This document shows positions 19,105 to 28,271 of a stretch of DNA of 38,489 nucleotides, one piece after another. Below the pieces are notes generated by a model. That model did no database searches. It was given only the letters and a program-made list of their open reading frames with translations, and had not been told where the DNA came from. Each line of letters begins with the position of its first letter. The stretch's first letter is position 1. The position numbers were made by a program, and so were the translations under genes. Source of the DNA: a bacterium (GTDB lineage: Bacteria; Desulfobacterota; S145-22); NCBI GenBank assembly GCA_029934085.1, contig JAOZMY010000012.1, forward strand, positions 1-38,489, given 5' to 3'.

Positions 19105-20193
19105 ATGTTTCGAAAGTCTCCGTACATCCTCTGGTTTGAGGAAAGTGGAAGAAAAACGTTCGAACTCGTGGGGGGCAAGGGTGCCAGCCTTGGGGAGATG
19201 ACCAGTGCTGGCATCCGGGTCCCCCCCGGATTTTCCGTAACTACCCAAGCCTACACCGACTTTCTGGATACATTGAAGATCAGAAAGGCCATCTTCACCC
19301 GGCTCAAGGATGTGGATCTCAAGAAGTCCGGAAGCCTGGAAACCATTGGCAAGGAGGTTCGGGAGATCATCCTTGCCCAGGAAATCCCCGAAAAGATCAT
19401 GGAAGCCATCCGAACCGCCTACCGGCAACTGGTGGAAAAAACCGGAGTAAAAGACCTTCCTGTCGCTGTCCGCTCCAGCGCCACGGCGGAGGATCTCCCC
19501 GATGCCAGTTTCGCGGGTCAGCAGGACACTTACCTCTGGGTTACCGGGGAAGAGAGTGTGGTGAAACACACGAAAGATTGCTGGGCCAGTCTTTTTTCGG
19601 ATCGCGCCATCGCCTACCGTCTCAATCACGGCTTCACCCACGAACGGGAAAAGATCTCCGTCGTCGTGCAAAAGATGGTCCACGCCAAATGCGCGGGCGT
19701 CATGTTCACCTTGAACCCCATCAATGGGGACCGCTCCAAGATCTCCATCAATTCAAGCTGGGGACTGGGAGAAACCGTCGTCAGCGGCACCGTTACCCCG
19801 GACGAATTTTTAGTGGACAAAGTAACGTTCGATATCCTGAAACGTATTATCTCACCCAAAGAATTGGAACATCGCGTTAATATCGAAGAAAACCGGGTCG
19901 ATATCGGCCCCGTCCCGGATGATCGCAAAAACGAGCCATCCATTACGGATGATGAACTCTTAGAACTTTGCCGCATAGGGAAACAGATCGAAAAATTCTA
20001 CGGCTCCCCCTCGGATATCGAGTGGGCCGTTGATGCCGACCTTCCCTTTCCGGAGAGCGTCGTAATTCTTCAGGCGCGCCCGGAAACGGTTTGGAGTCAA
20101 AAGCGAAAGAAAGAGCAGAAGAAGAAAGAAGTAAAGACTTCGGACCCTGTCAGCCTGATTGCTGGCATGTGGGGTGCTCCATCTAAAAAATAA
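19105..20193 (+). CDS. Phenylphosphate synthase ATP-binding-subunit-like protein (PEP synthase/PPDK N-terminal domain)
   Basis: 'FELVGGKGASLGEMTSAGIRVPPGFSVTTQAY', 'VRSSATAEDLPDASFAGQQDTYLWV', 'DIEWAVDADLPFPESVVILQARPETVW'. Domain-split partner of the preceding gene. Confidence 0.88.
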   Translation: MFRKSPYILWFEESGRKTFELVGGKGASLGEMTSAGIRVPPGFSVTTQAYTDFLDTLKIRKAIFTRLKDVDLKKSGSLETIGKEVREIILAQEIPEKIMEAIRTAYRQLVEKTGVKDLPVAVRSSATAEDLPDASFAGQQDTYLWVTGEESVVKHTKDCWASLFSDRAIAYRLNHGFTHEREKISVVVQKMVHAKCAGVMFTLNPINGDRSKISINSSWGLGETVVSGTVTPDEFLVDKVTFDILKRIISPKELEHRVNIEENRVDIGPVPDDRKNEPSITDDELLELCRIGKQIEKFYGSPSDIEWAVDADLPFPESVVILQARPETVWSQKRKKEQKKKEVKTSDPVSLIAGMWGAPSKK

Positions 20194-20217
20194 GGAAATT
20201 AAGACTGTTACAGCACC

Positions 20218-20282
20218 ATTAGTTTTTCTTATGATTAGATAAATTTATTTAGCTTGCAAACATTTCGCTTAACCCATAAAAT
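20218..20282 (+). promoter_or_regulatory. Promoter B: conserved 40-bp element (20218-20257) leading to -35 TTGCAA, N17, -10 TAAAAT
   Basis: ATTAGTTTTTCTTATGATTAGATAAATTTATTTAGCTTGC; -35 at 20254-20259, -10 at 20277-20282, about 54 nt before the UbiD ATG. Confidence 0.7.
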
Positions 20283-20336
20283 CTATCTACAGAAAAGAAG
20301 TCAGGTACGAAAACGCAAAAAAGGAGGAAGAACTGT

Positions 20337-21752
20337 ATGAAAGACATGAGAGACTTTATCGAGAAATGCGAAGAAGAAGGGGTCCTGAAGAGAATTACCG
20401 CGGAAGTGGACTGGAATCTGGAACTCTCTCATATCGCAACCTTGAACGAACAAAAACGGGGACCGGTCCTACTTTTCGAGAACGTAAAAGGTTACGACAT
20501 TCCCGTGGTTACCAGTGCCTTCACAACCCCCAAGAAACTGGCCATCGGTCTCGGGATGCCCACGGACAAGACCATGTCCCAGATGGCCAAGGAATGGATG
20601 CAGCTCACTACCAAACAGCTGATCCCACCAAAGACCGTTTCCGACGGTCCCGTCATGGAAATGGTCGTGGAAGGGGATGACGTAAATCTCTTCGATTTCC
20701 CAGCCCCCCAGTTCTACCCGATGGACGGGGGACGTTTCATCGGAACGGCCCATTACATCATCACCAAGGACCCGGATACCGGATGGGTCAACCTGGGAAC
20801 CTATCGTTCCCAGATCCTGGACGACAAGACCATCGGAATTCAGATCATCAAGGGGAAACACGCCGATTTCATGCTGCAGAAATACAAGAAGATGGGCAAA
20901 CCCATGCCGGCCGCGTCGGTCATCGGCTGCGATCCCATCATGTTCCTCGTCTCCAGCACCCTGGTTTCCGCCGAGACCAGCGAATACGACATCGTGGGCG
21001 CCCTCCGTGGCGAGCCGGTGGAAGTCATCGAGAGTGATCTAACGGGTCTGCCCATTCCGGCCCACGCCGAGATCGTCCTGGAAGGCTTCATCGATCCGGA
21101 AAACTTCCGCGAGGAAGGTCCCTTCGGGGAATACACCGGCTACTACTCCGGCAAGGCGGGCGAAGAGCTTCCCAAGCCCTGCATGGAGGTCAAACGGATT
21201 CTTAGGAGAAAGAAACCCATCTTCTGGGCCACCTCCGTGGGAAAACCCGTGAACGACACACACATGATCCAGTCCCTGAACCGGACGGCAACCCTCTGGA
21301 CCGACCTGGAGACCATGCGGGTTCCCGGCATCCAGTCCGTTTACATCCCGCCCGAGTCCACGGGGCGTTTCTGGGCCATCGTCTCCGTGAAACAGATGTA
21401 TCCGGGACATTCCATGCACGTGGGCACGGCGGTCATCTCCACCACCACCGGTCACTACGGCCTCAAAGGCGTTATCGTGGTGGAAGAGGACATCCCCGCC
21501 GACGACATGACCAAGGTCTGGTGGGCGCTGAGCACCCGTTACGACCCGCGGCGCAGCACCCAGATCATCAACCGGGGACGTTCCACCCCATTGGATCCGG
21601 CCCTACCCATCGACGCGCGTGAGATCGTCTCCCGCATCATCATGGACGCCTGTATCCCCTTCGAATGGAAGAAAAAACCGATTGAGATCATGCTGGATGA
21701 AGACACGGTAAAGAAGGTAGAAGCCCGCTGGAGTGAGCTGGGACTCGATTAA
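20337..21752 (+). CDS. UbiD-family carboxylase/decarboxylase, phenylphosphate carboxylase alpha/beta-like
   Basis: 'MKDMRDFIEKCEEEGVLKRITAEVDWNLELSHIATLNEQKRGPVLLFENVKGY'; UbiD signatures 'NLGTYRSQILDDKTIGIQI' and 'EEGPFGEYTGYYSG' (Arg/Glu/Glu catalytic residues). RBS aaaggagg. Confidence 0.92.
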   Translation: MKDMRDFIEKCEEEGVLKRITAEVDWNLELSHIATLNEQKRGPVLLFENVKGYDIPVVTSAFTTPKKLAIGLGMPTDKTMSQMAKEWMQLTTKQLIPPKTVSDGPVMEMVVEGDDVNLFDFPAPQFYPMDGGRFIGTAHYIITKDPDTGWVNLGTYRSQILDDKTIGIQIIKGKHADFMLQKYKKMGKPMPAASVIGCDPIMFLVSSTLVSAETSEYDIVGALRGEPVEVIESDLTGLPIPAHAEIVLEGFIDPENFREEGPFGEYTGYYSGKAGEELPKPCMEVKRILRRKKPIFWATSVGKPVNDTHMIQSLNRTATLWTDLETMRVPGIQSVYIPPESTGRFWAIVSVKQMYPGHSMHVGTAVISTTTGHYGLKGVIVVEEDIPADDMTKVWWALSTRYDPRRSTQIINRGRSTPLDPALPIDAREIVSRIIMDACIPFEWKKKPIEIMLDEDTVKKVEARWSELGLD

Positions 21753-21762
21753 GCAAAAAGGC

Positions 21763-21832
21763 CAAAGGTGAAAGGTGAAGGGACATAGGGAAATTAATTC
21801 TCAATCCTTTCACCTTTTGCCCACTATTTTTT
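21763..21832 (+). terminator. Terminator-like hairpin between UbiD and acyl-CoA ligase genes
   Basis: CAAAGGTGAAAGG (21763-21775) pairs with CCTTTCACCTTTTG (21806-21819) with one bulge; T-run at about 21826-21832. Confidence 0.5.
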
Positions 21833-21885
21833 CGTCGTTGGTGCAATCTTAATTTTACTTAAAGAAAAAGGAGGGGTACGCACAA

Positions 21886-23541
21886 ATGAGAGTTATACGA
21901 TATACCGATGAAATGATTAATGAATTTTCTATGAATGGCTTCTGGACGGATGAAACCTTCTACGATTTCTGGAAACGTAACGCGGAGACATGGCCCGATC
22001 AGGAAGCCCTGGTCGATTCCCACTACCGTATCACCTGGAAGGAAGCCGTGGAACTGGTGGACGCCATCGCGGGGCAGTGGATCGACATGGGATTCGAGAA
22101 GGACACCCGCATCATCATCCAGTCTCCCAACAGCGTTTATGGTTTCCTCGCCCGGATAGCCAGTGAACGGGCTGGCTTGATCGCTCTGACAGTCTATCCC
22201 TATCTCCGACACAAGGAACTGGAATTTATGGCTGAGAAGACCGATGCACAGGCCGTGGTTTTCCCGAGCCTCTACCGGAAGTTCAATTACCTCGAGATGT
22301 TCCGCGAGATTCAGCAGAAACAGCCGTCCATTAAACACTTCTTCCTCCTGGACGAAGAGGTTCCCTCTGGCGCGGGTGAGAATTGCGTCTCCCTCGTCCA
22401 GTTGGCCCAGGAAGGCCTCAAAAAGTCTTATTCAGAGGAGATGTTCCAGGAGCGCCGGTTCAAACCTAAGGAAGACGTGGGGCTCTTAACCAGCACCACG
22501 GGAACCACGGGGCTTCCCAAATTAGTGGAGTGGCCCATCGCCTCGCGTCTCTGCACCTCCAAGGCCCGGATCGATCTCTGGGATCTCACCAACGAAGACA
22601 TCACCGTGGCGGTTGCCCCCCACGCGGGTGGTGCGGCCGGAACGCTGACCTATTTCGCCGCTCCGCTGGCTGGCGCGAAGGTCGTCTTGATGGAGGAGTT
22701 CTCCGCAGAGAGTGCCTTAGAGTTGATTCAGAATGAAAAGGCCACGGCTATCGGCGTGGTGCCCACCCACCTCGTCCGGATGCTCGAGGCGGATGAAACC
22801 AAGTATGATCTCAGCTCTCTCCGCTTCATCCGTTCCGCGGGCGGATATCTCTCCCCACAGGTGGCAGAAGAGGTCGAAGAACGGTTCAAAGCGGTCATCA
22901 CCAGTGACTTGGGAACCCAGGACGTGGGTTCCGTCTCGGGATGCCGCGTGGATGACCCTGTCGAGCTGCGGCGCCGCACCGTGGGCCGGCCCCTTCCCGG
23001 AAACCAGGTAGTCCTCAAAGACGAGAACGGCAATCCCGTTCCCGAGGGAGAACCGGGGATCCTCTGGTTCCGCGGCCCCCACGCCCCGGCCGGCTACTAC
23101 CGCGACCCCGAAATGACCGCAACGGTCTTCCAGGAAAACGGCTGGACTACGACGGGCGACATCGTCAAGTTCGACCGCGGCTGTATGTGGATCCTCGGCC
23201 GGCAGAAGGATATGATCATCCGCGGCGGCCAGAATATCTACCCGGCGGAGATCGAGGGTCTGCTCAACGAACATCCCAAGGTCGCCAACGTGGCCATCGT
23301 GGGCATGCCGGACAAGGAATTCGGCGAACGCGCCTGCGCGTATGTCGTCTGCAAACAGGGCGAGGTCCTCACTTTCGACGAGATGGTGGCCTTTCTCCTG
23401 GAGAAGAAGATCGCCAAGTACAAACTGCCGGAACGCCTTGAAATCATGGATCAACTTCCCACTGTCGGGGACTCCGGCAAGGTCAACAAGAAGGCCCTGA
23501 AGAAAGATATCGAGGAAAAACTGGCGAGTGAGGGGAAATGA
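21886..23541 (+). CDS. Acyl/aryl-CoA ligase, ANL superfamily (AMP-binding)
   Basis: 'LLTSTTGTTGLPKLVEWP', 'GWTTTGDIVKFDRGCMWILGRQKDMIIRGGQNIYPAEIEGLLNEHPKVANVAIVGMPDKEFGERACAYV', C-terminal 'LPTVGDSGKVNKKALKKDI'. Confidence 0.95.
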   Translation: MRVIRYTDEMINEFSMNGFWTDETFYDFWKRNAETWPDQEALVDSHYRITWKEAVELVDAIAGQWIDMGFEKDTRIIIQSPNSVYGFLARIASERAGLIALTVYPYLRHKELEFMAEKTDAQAVVFPSLYRKFNYLEMFREIQQKQPSIKHFFLLDEEVPSGAGENCVSLVQLAQEGLKKSYSEEMFQERRFKPKEDVGLLTSTTGTTGLPKLVEWPIASRLCTSKARIDLWDLTNEDITVAVAPHAGGAAGTLTYFAAPLAGAKVVLMEEFSAESALELIQNEKATAIGVVPTHLVRMLEADETKYDLSSLRFIRSAGGYLSPQVAEEVEERFKAVITSDLGTQDVGSVSGCRVDDPVELRRRTVGRPLPGNQVVLKDENGNPVPEGEPGILWFRGPHAPAGYYRDPEMTATVFQENGWTTTGDIVKFDRGCMWILGRQKDMIIRGGQNIYPAEIEGLLNEHPKVANVAIVGMPDKEFGERACAYVVCKQGEVLTFDEMVAFLLEKKIAKYKLPERLEIMDQLPTVGDSGKVNKKALKKDIEEKLASEGK

Positions 23542-23542
23542 T

Positions 23543-24775
23543 ATGCCCTTACCTTCCATCCTGTTAATTTCTACCCTCGATACCAAGGCGCAGGAAACCC
23601 TGTACCTGAAAGATAGGATCAAAGCACTCGGTGCCCGGCCCGTCCTCATGGATCTCTCCATGGGGACCCCGGATGCCGGAGTTCCGCCCGCCGACATTCC
23701 CTCCTCTGAGGTGGCAAAGGCAGGGGGTAGCACTATCGAGGAGATTCGAAGCTCCCGGGAACGGGCGAAAATCACCGCCACCATGATTGAGGGGGCGAAA
23801 AACCTCGCGAAGGAACGTTTTGAGTCTGGGGAGATCCAGGGCGTGATCGGCCTGGGAGGATCCACCGGCTCCCTCATGGCCACGGAGGTCATGCGGGCGT
23901 TACCTTATGGTGTCGCCAAGCTGATGGTCTCTTCCACCGCCGCACTACCGGGACTGTCCACCCGTTACATCGGCAAAGGAGACATCGCCCTCTTCCATAC
24001 GGTCATCGAGATCTCCGGCCTGAGTAATCTATTGAAGCAGGCCTTGGACCGGGCCGCGCAGGCCATTTGCGCCATGGCGGAGGTTCCCTTACCGGAGACC
24101 CAGCGGGCCAAGGGACAGATCGCCGTCGCCCTGACCATGTTGGGTCCCTGTGAACACTGCGCCAGCGCCGTCCGAAAAAAGCTGGAAGAAAAGGGATGCC
24201 AGGTGATCGGGTTCTCCGCCGCCGGCATCTCGGACGCGGCCATGGAAGACATGGTGCGTCAGGGACTTTTTGACGCCGTTATCGACCTGGCACCGGGGGG
24301 CGTGGGTGAGGCGCTCTGGAAGGGAATGCGCGCCTCCGGACCCCACCGAATGGAGGCTGCCGGGGACATGGGAATCCCCCAAATCATCGCACCATGTAGC
24401 GTTAATTTCATGACCCCCAGGAAGTCCCAGTATAAACCGGACTACTATGAACGGCGCAAGGTGGATCTGGATAAACACCGCACCTGGATCCGCATCTCCC
24501 CGGAGGAGATGGAGGCGGTAGCCGAGGCCTTCGTGGACAAACTCAACCGGGCCAAGGGCCCCGTTCGCGTCGTCATTCCCCAAAAGGGATGGTCCGCCGT
24601 GGACCGGGAAGGAAGCCCAGCCTACGATCCTAACGAAGACACCATCTTCACGAATGTTTTGAAAAAAAACCTGAAAGAGGATATCATCGTCCGCGAAGTG
24701 GACGCGAATTTGGAAGACCCAGAATTCGCTGAGGCAATTGTGGAGGCGTTTTGGGAGATCATTGAAAAACAGTGA
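23543..24775 (+). CDS. UPF0261 / Tm-1-like ATP-binding-domain protein
   Basis: Re-called ATG 23543, 1 nt after the preceding stop. 'PSILLISTLDTKAQETLYLKDRIKALGARPVLMDLSMG', 'GVIGLGGSTGSLMATEVMRALPYGVAKLMVSSTAALPGLSTRYIG', 'VVIPQKGWSAVDREGSPAYDP'. Confidence 0.88.
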   Translation: MPLPSILLISTLDTKAQETLYLKDRIKALGARPVLMDLSMGTPDAGVPPADIPSSEVAKAGGSTIEEIRSSRERAKITATMIEGAKNLAKERFESGEIQGVIGLGGSTGSLMATEVMRALPYGVAKLMVSSTAALPGLSTRYIGKGDIALFHTVIEISGLSNLLKQALDRAAQAICAMAEVPLPETQRAKGQIAVALTMLGPCEHCASAVRKKLEEKGCQVIGFSAAGISDAAMEDMVRQGLFDAVIDLAPGGVGEALWKGMRASGPHRMEAAGDMGIPQIIAPCSVNFMTPRKSQYKPDYYERRKVDLDKHRTWIRISPEEMEAVAEAFVDKLNRAKGPVRVVIPQKGWSAVDREGSPAYDPNEDTIFTNVLKKNLKEDIIVREVDANLEDPEFAEAIVEAFWEIIEKQ

Positions 24776-24891
24776 AAAGTAAAAAGTGAAATGTGAAAAG
24801 TTTTAGGTTTTAAGTTATTAAGTTTTTAAGCTTATTCTATTTGAGCCTGGAGCTTCGAGCTTTTTCAATACCTACTAAAAGGGAGGCACAC

Positions 24892-25143
24892 ATGTCAGAA
24901 ACAAAGGAAAAAGACACCGCCAAAAAGGTCGTCAAGGGGCGCACGTCCGGGCAGTTTCGTTGTCTCAACTGCTTCAAACGGCTTACCCCACCTCCGGGGG
25001 CAAAGACGTTCACATGCCCCAACTGCGGATTTGCCTGGCGTATCTACTGGTTTAGTCCCGGCGAACCCCGTATTCGGGGTCCCGTCTGGGAGGTAAATGA
25101 GGCTCAAACGCGGAAAATCATGGCAGAAAAAGGAGGAAAATAG
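24892..25143 (+). CDS. 83-aa zinc-ribbon microprotein
   Basis: RBS 'gggaggcacac' then MSETKEKDTAKK...; CLNCFKRLTPPPGAKTFTCPNCGFAW (two CxxC knuckles). Ends 1 nt before the AOR ATG. Confidence 0.8.
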   Translation: MSETKEKDTAKKVVKGRTSGQFRCLNCFKRLTPPPGAKTFTCPNCGFAWRIYWFSPGEPRIRGPVWEVNEAQTRKIMAEKGGK

Positions 25144-25144
25144 G

Positions 25145-27052
25145 ATGGCCTTAAGCAAAAAAATCGCCTATATCGACCTGACCAATCGTCGGGTCCGCAC
25201 CGCCCCCATCCCCCTGGAGATGCGGAATCTATACCTGGGTGGCCGGGGGCTGGATATGTATCTCTTATACAACCATGTCAAACCAGGTGCCGATCCCCTC
25301 GGCCCTGACAACGTGGCCCTCGTAAGTGCGGGGCTCTTGACGGGAACCCTCGCCTCGGCCTCCGCCCGGGTGCATGTGGCGGGAAAATCCCCCCTGACAG
25401 GGTTCGTGGGGTCCGCCAATATGGGTGGCTTTTTCGGTCCCGAAATGCGGATGGCCGGGTTCGATCACCTGGTCATCACCGGCAAGGCCGATGGCCCCGT
25501 CTACCTCTGGCTCCACGATGGGGAGATCGAGATTCGAGATGCCTCCCATCTGTGGGGGCATGATGCTCAGCAAACGCAGGTCATGGTCCGCAAGGAGTTG
25601 GGAGACGACGATATCCAGGTCATGACCATCGGTGTGGCCGGTGAAAACCTCGTCCGCTTCGCCTGCGTGATGACCTCTCTGAAGAACGCGGCGGGGCGAA
25701 CCGGCATGGGTGCCCTCTGGGGGTCCAAAAACCTCAAAGCCATCGCCGCCCGAGGGCGAATGGACATCAAGATCGCCTTCCCGGAAGAGGCCCTCGAATA
25801 CAACAAAGAGATTATCACGCAAGTCACTTCAGCCAAGGTCTCCAAGACCATGCAGAAGCTGGGCACCTTGTTCATCTGGGGCACCACCAACTCCACGGGA
25901 CTTGTCCGGACGAGAAATTTTCAGTCCAACCAGATCCCCTACGCCGACGACATCGAACCGGAATCGATCGAGGAAGAGATGATCGGAACAGCGGGATGTT
26001 TCGGCTGCCAGGTTCACTGCCGCGGCCGTTATTTCATCAAGAAAGGCCCCTATACCGGTGCCTACGTGGAGGGCCCGGAATACACCTCACTCGGCGCGTT
26101 CGGAGCCGAGGTGGGCTGCACCACCAAGCAAACCGTCCTGGTAGGGAACCATCTTGTCAACATGTACGGCCTCGACACACTGGAAACCGGCAGTATGATC
26201 TCATGGGCCATGGAACTGTTTGAAAAGGGCATTATCACAACCAAGGACACGGACGGGCTCGAGCTCCGGTTCGGCAACGACGAGGCTGTCATTGAGGCCG
26301 TGCACCAGATCGCCCAGCGTCGTGGCATTGGAGATATCCTGGCGGAAGGCCCCCTCAAGGCGGCCGAGAAGATCGGAGGGGATGCCATCAAGTATCTCAT
26401 CCATGTGAAAGGGATGAGCAACCTTCATTCCGACGAGCGCCCCACGCCGGCCCTGGCCTTGAACATCGCCACGGCTTCCCGAGGGGCGGATCACCTCCGG
26501 AGCCGTCCGGCCATCGACCTCTATCATCTTCCTGAGAAGGTATTGCGGAAGATTTTTGGGAACCCCGTCCCCTATGACGGCCCTCTCACCTCAGATTACC
26601 GTGACTACGAAGGAAAACCCTGGGAAGTTATCTGGCAGGAGATGTGCTACGGAACGGTGGACTGTCTCGGTATCTGCAAGTATCACACCGTCTTTTTGGG
26701 GCCCAATATGCCCAACTTCACTGAGTGGCCCAAGCTCATATACCTGAACACGGGCCTCGAGTTTACCTCCAGGGACCTTTGGGACATCGCTGACCGGGCT
26801 TACACTCTGGAGCGGCTCTTCAACCTGCGTGAAGGCCTCACGCGAGAGATGGACTGGCTTCCCGACCGATATTTCGACGAGAAAACCGACCGTGGTCTTC
26901 CCGTCGTCCGGGGTAAATCGATCGACCGGGAAAAGTTTAAGAAGATGATTGAAGAATATTACAAGCTTCACGAGTGGGACGAAAAAGGCCGACCGACGAA
27001 GAAAAAACTCAAGGCCCTCGGCCTGGAAAACGAACCCTCGCATAAACTATAA
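25145..27052 (+). CDS. Aldehyde:ferredoxin oxidoreductase (AOR) family tungsten enzyme
   Basis: Re-called ATG 25145 (RBS aaaggagg). 'YIDLTNRRVRTAPIP...LYLGGRGLDMYLLYNHVKPGADPLGPDNVALVSAGLLTGT', 'GRTGMGALWGSKNLKAIAARG', 'GCFGCQVHCRG'. Confidence 0.93.
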   Translation: MALSKKIAYIDLTNRRVRTAPIPLEMRNLYLGGRGLDMYLLYNHVKPGADPLGPDNVALVSAGLLTGTLASASARVHVAGKSPLTGFVGSANMGGFFGPEMRMAGFDHLVITGKADGPVYLWLHDGEIEIRDASHLWGHDAQQTQVMVRKELGDDDIQVMTIGVAGENLVRFACVMTSLKNAAGRTGMGALWGSKNLKAIAARGRMDIKIAFPEEALEYNKEIITQVTSAKVSKTMQKLGTLFIWGTTNSTGLVRTRNFQSNQIPYADDIEPESIEEEMIGTAGCFGCQVHCRGRYFIKKGPYTGAYVEGPEYTSLGAFGAEVGCTTKQTVLVGNHLVNMYGLDTLETGSMISWAMELFEKGIITTKDTDGLELRFGNDEAVIEAVHQIAQRRGIGDILAEGPLKAAEKIGGDAIKYLIHVKGMSNLHSDERPTPALALNIATASRGADHLRSRPAIDLYHLPEKVLRKIFGNPVPYDGPLTSDYRDYEGKPWEVIWQEMCYGTVDCLGICKYHTVFLGPNMPNFTEWPKLIYLNTGLEFTSRDLWDIADRAYTLERLFNLREGLTREMDWLPDRYFDEKTDRGLPVVRGKSIDREKFKKMIEEYYKLHEWDEKGRPTKKKLKALGLENEPSHKL

Positions 27053-27072
27053 ATGAAGGATGGGAGGCAAAA

Positions 27073-27573
27073 ATGTCAAAAATCCTGGTAATAGATCCTG
27101 AAAAATGCACCGGTTGCCGGCTGTGCGAACAAGTCTGCTCCGTGAAACATGAACGAGTCGTGAACCCCTATCGAGCCCGGATCAAGGTGGTGAAATGGGA
27201 GATGGAGGGAAAGATCCTCCCCGTCGTCTGCCAGCAATGCGAGGATGCCCCCTGCGCGGCGGCGTGCCCCGTTCACGCCATTGCCCGGAATCCGGAGACC
27301 GGCGCGTTGGAGGTCAACTACGACCTCTGCATCGGCTGCCGCACCTGCGTGAACGTCTGCCCGTTCGGCGCCATGGGCTTCGACTGGGTTACCGAACGGG
27401 TCATCAAATGTGACCTCTGCGGTGGGGATCCCCAGTGCGCACGGTTCTGCGAGACAGGCGCCATTCTCTATGTGGACAAGTCTGAGCTCAGCAGCATCAA
27501 GCAGCGGAAAGGTGCAGACTCCCTCATGGAACTCATGACGAAGGTTTCCGCTGCTGTGGCGGGAACGGGTTAA
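27073..27573 (+). CDS. 4Fe-4S ferredoxin, AOR electron-transfer subunit type
   Basis: 'CTGCRLCEQVC', 'CQQCEDAPCAAACP', 'CIGCRTCVNVCP', 'CDLCGGDPQCARFCE'. Confidence 0.95.
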   Translation: MSKILVIDPEKCTGCRLCEQVCSVKHERVVNPYRARIKVVKWEMEGKILPVVCQQCEDAPCAAACPVHAIARNPETGALEVNYDLCIGCRTCVNVCPFGAMGFDWVTERVIKCDLCGGDPQCARFCETGAILYVDKSELSSIKQRKGADSLMELMTKVSAAVAGTG

Positions 27574-27593
27574 CGACGCGCGGAATTCCACTC

Positions 27594-28271
27594 ATGAGCG
27601 AACAAGAACGACCACGACCCTACGCCGGCGTCATCTTCGATCTGGAAGGAACTCTCGTGGACTTCCAGTGGAAGATTGGAGAGGCCGTCGCGAAAGCCAA
27701 AAAGGAAATTGAGGGGTGGGGATGGACGTCCCCGCTCCTTGGTATTTCCGACTACGCCGAACTCTACAACGAAGGAATCCATCGCGCTCCCGACGAATCG
27801 GAGGAAAAACGCTTCCTCGAGGTGGTGGATCGCATCTATGACGAATACGACAAGGACGCCTTGACCCGCTGGAACGCCCAGCCCAGCGCCGACGCACTTC
27901 TCAAGGCCCTGAAAGAGACTGGAACGCCGGTAGCCCTCTGTTCCAACGTGGGCCGCAAGGCAATGGACGGCATCCTGCTGCTTATGGGATGGAGTCGTTC
28001 CTTCAAAGTTACCCTCTCCCGAGATGAGGTCCGGTTTCTCAAACCCGAACCGGAAGGACTGAGCAAGACCATCAAGCTGTTACACCTGTCTCCCTCTGAC
28101 GTCCTCTTCATTGGCGACAGCCGCACCGACATCCGGACGGCGAAGAAGGTGGGATGTGCCGTGGCCGTGGCGGCGCAGGGGGAAAATACCCGAAGGGAGA
28201 TGGAGCCCCTCGAACCGAATCACCTGCTGGCATCCCTGGAACCGCTGATGGAGATTCTAAAACTAAAATGA
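27594..28271 (+). CDS. HAD-superfamily hydrolase, possibly the phosphatase-like carboxylase component
   Basis: 'AGVIFDLEGTLVDFQW', 'ALCSNVG', 'LKPEPEGLSKTIKLLHLSPSDVLFIGDSRTDIRTAKKVGCAVAV'. Confidence 0.88.
   Translation: MSEQERPRPYAGVIFDLEGTLVDFQWKIGEAVAKAKKEIEGWGWTSPLLGISDYAELYNEGIHRAPDESEEKRFLEVVDRIYDEYDKDALTRWNAQPSADALLKALKETGTPVALCSNVGRKAMDGILLLMGWSRSFKVTLSRDEVRFLKPEPEGLSKTIKLLHLSPSDVLFIGDSRTDIRTAKKVGCAVAVAAQGENTRREMEPLEPNHLLASLEPLMEILKLK

Noticed and set aside
22717-23892. 391-aa minus-strand ORF spanning two plus-strand genes
   Set aside because: Antisense to ANL ligase and UPF0261 genes with strong motifs; no motif of its own.
25145-27573. Calling the AOR/ferredoxin pair BamB/BamC benzoyl-CoA reductase
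   Set aside because: Family-level similarity only; without phylogeny AOR and BamB cannot be separated, and no other bam genes are visible.
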